DNA of 5,441 nt from Myxococcales bacterium (lineage in GTDB: Bacteria > Myxococcota > Polyangia > Fen-1088): NCBI GenBank assembly GCA_003153875.1, contig PMBY01000247.1:1-5441 (forward strand), in the 5' to 3' direction. Position 1 is the first letter of the stretch, and the number at the start of each line of letters is the position of its first letter. Below, piece after piece: positions 4,825 through 5,441 of this stretch. The translations under genes and the position numbers were made by a program. Under the pieces are notes generated by a model. That model had not been told where the DNA came from. It searched no databases and worked only from the letters and a program-made list of their open reading frames with translations.

Positions 4825-5441
4825 GGGGTTACCTGTTTGCCGGCTGCAGGCGCTTTGGCAGGCGACGGCTGGCGAGGCGGCTTCGACTTGTCTTGGCCTG
4901 GCCCCGCACCCCCGACTGAGCGGCGCCCGCCGCTCCCCATTTTGGGCGAGGACGGCAAGGCAGCGATGCGGCCACCGAGGCCGCCCAGCAGGGCACGCTC
5001 TTCCAAGATGGTTCGTTGTCGCGCGGGCAGAGTCTCTGCGGCGGGCATGATCACCGGCGCCAACACCGCGTCGACGATGGCTGCCACCGCAAGCTCACCC
5101 TCGATCGGGGTTCCATCGCGCACGGCCCGAAAGCGCGAGGCGAGCGAAAAAGACTGCAGCCCGCCGCTGGCATCGAGCCGCGCGTCGCCCACCAGAGTTT
5201 GGACTTCCACCGTCTCACGCCACTTGCGCAAAGGCGTGGCTGCGGCCGGCGTCGGGCGTGGATCCGCGGCCTGGCTCAAGCGGAAGGCGCGGCTGCCGGC
5301 CGGCACGACCTCAACAAATCTGCGCACGGTGTCCCAGGCTGCCGACGGCGCCCCCACGCCTTCCTCCAGAAATCGCTGCGGCTCGGGATCCTGGGCCGGG
5401 CGGCGGATGAACTTCCCGTAGCGCAAGGCCACGGCCAGCTC
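4821..5441 (-). CDS. Unrecognised protein, partial at window edge
   Basis: The reading frame is open to the right edge, so the N-terminus is probably missing; 206 residues are visible. A GTG at 5432 could start translation, but the preceding codons read E-L-A without a stop and look continuous with what follows. The middle (about 75-120 of the visible part) alternates like beta strands (VEVQTLVGDARLDASGG, then SFSLASRFRAVRDG), followed by a helix with ETLPARQRTILEERALLGGLGG. The last ~45 residues are a Gly/Pro/Lys/Ser-rich tail, probably disordered (SKPPRQPSPAKAPAAGKQ). I recognise no domain. It is coupled by a GTGA overlap to the next gene, the hydrophobic-helix protein. Confidence 0.72.
   Translation of the reverse strand, partial: ELAVALRYGKFIRRPAQDPEPQRFLEEGVGAPSAAWDTVRRFVEVVPAGSRAFRLSQAADPRPTPAAATPLRKWRETVEVQTLVGDARLDASGGLQSFSLASRFRAVRDGTPIEGELAVAAIVDAVLAPVIMPAAETLPARQRTILEERALLGGLGGRIAALPSSPKMGSGGRRSVGGAGPGQDKSKPPRQPSPAKAPAAGKQVTP

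Overview
This is a GC-rich stretch of bacterial chromosome. Dense coding, frequent GTG starts and the gene families suggest a deltaproteobacterium or myxobacterium-like organism. That placement is an inference from composition and gene style, not a database result. Every gene I could identify is a housekeeping type. I see no CRISPR array, transposase, phage gene, tRNA or rRNA.

Left part (1-2020): a 5'-partial gene on the minus strand encodes the E1 alpha subunit of a thiamine-diphosphate 2-oxo acid dehydrogenase, most like the branched-chain (2-oxoisovalerate) type. A 78-bp divergent intergenic region separates it from a plus-strand pair: a DUF4178-type protein and, 14 bp further on, the cofactor-dependent phosphoglycerate mutase gene gpmA.

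Middle (2021-2428): the convergent ends of gpmA and a J-domain gene enclose about 400 bp of non-coding DNA. It holds degenerate purine-rich repeats: one partial and two longer direct copies, plus one inverted copy. These give a perfect 15-bp inverted repeat at the outer edges and a 26/29-match inverted repeat inside.

Right part (2429-5441, minus strand, read right to left): five genes packed tightly, probably largely co-transcribed. They are an unrecognised protein cut by the window edge, an unrecognised protein with hydrophobic helices, rsfS (ribosomal silencing factor), rlmH (23S rRNA pseudouridine-1915 methyltransferase) and a small J-domain protein. Two junctions are 4-base GTGA overlaps. 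The core is the familiar rsfS-rlmH ribosome pair. A candidate internal promoter lies directly before rsfS.

I found no convincing new system. The best second-look items are the repeat-filled convergent spacer, the PspA-like N-terminus on the J-domain protein, the two GTG starts that may be leaderless, the basic N-terminal extension of RsfS, the altered C-terminal tail of RlmH, and the unrecognised gene pair upstream of rsfS.
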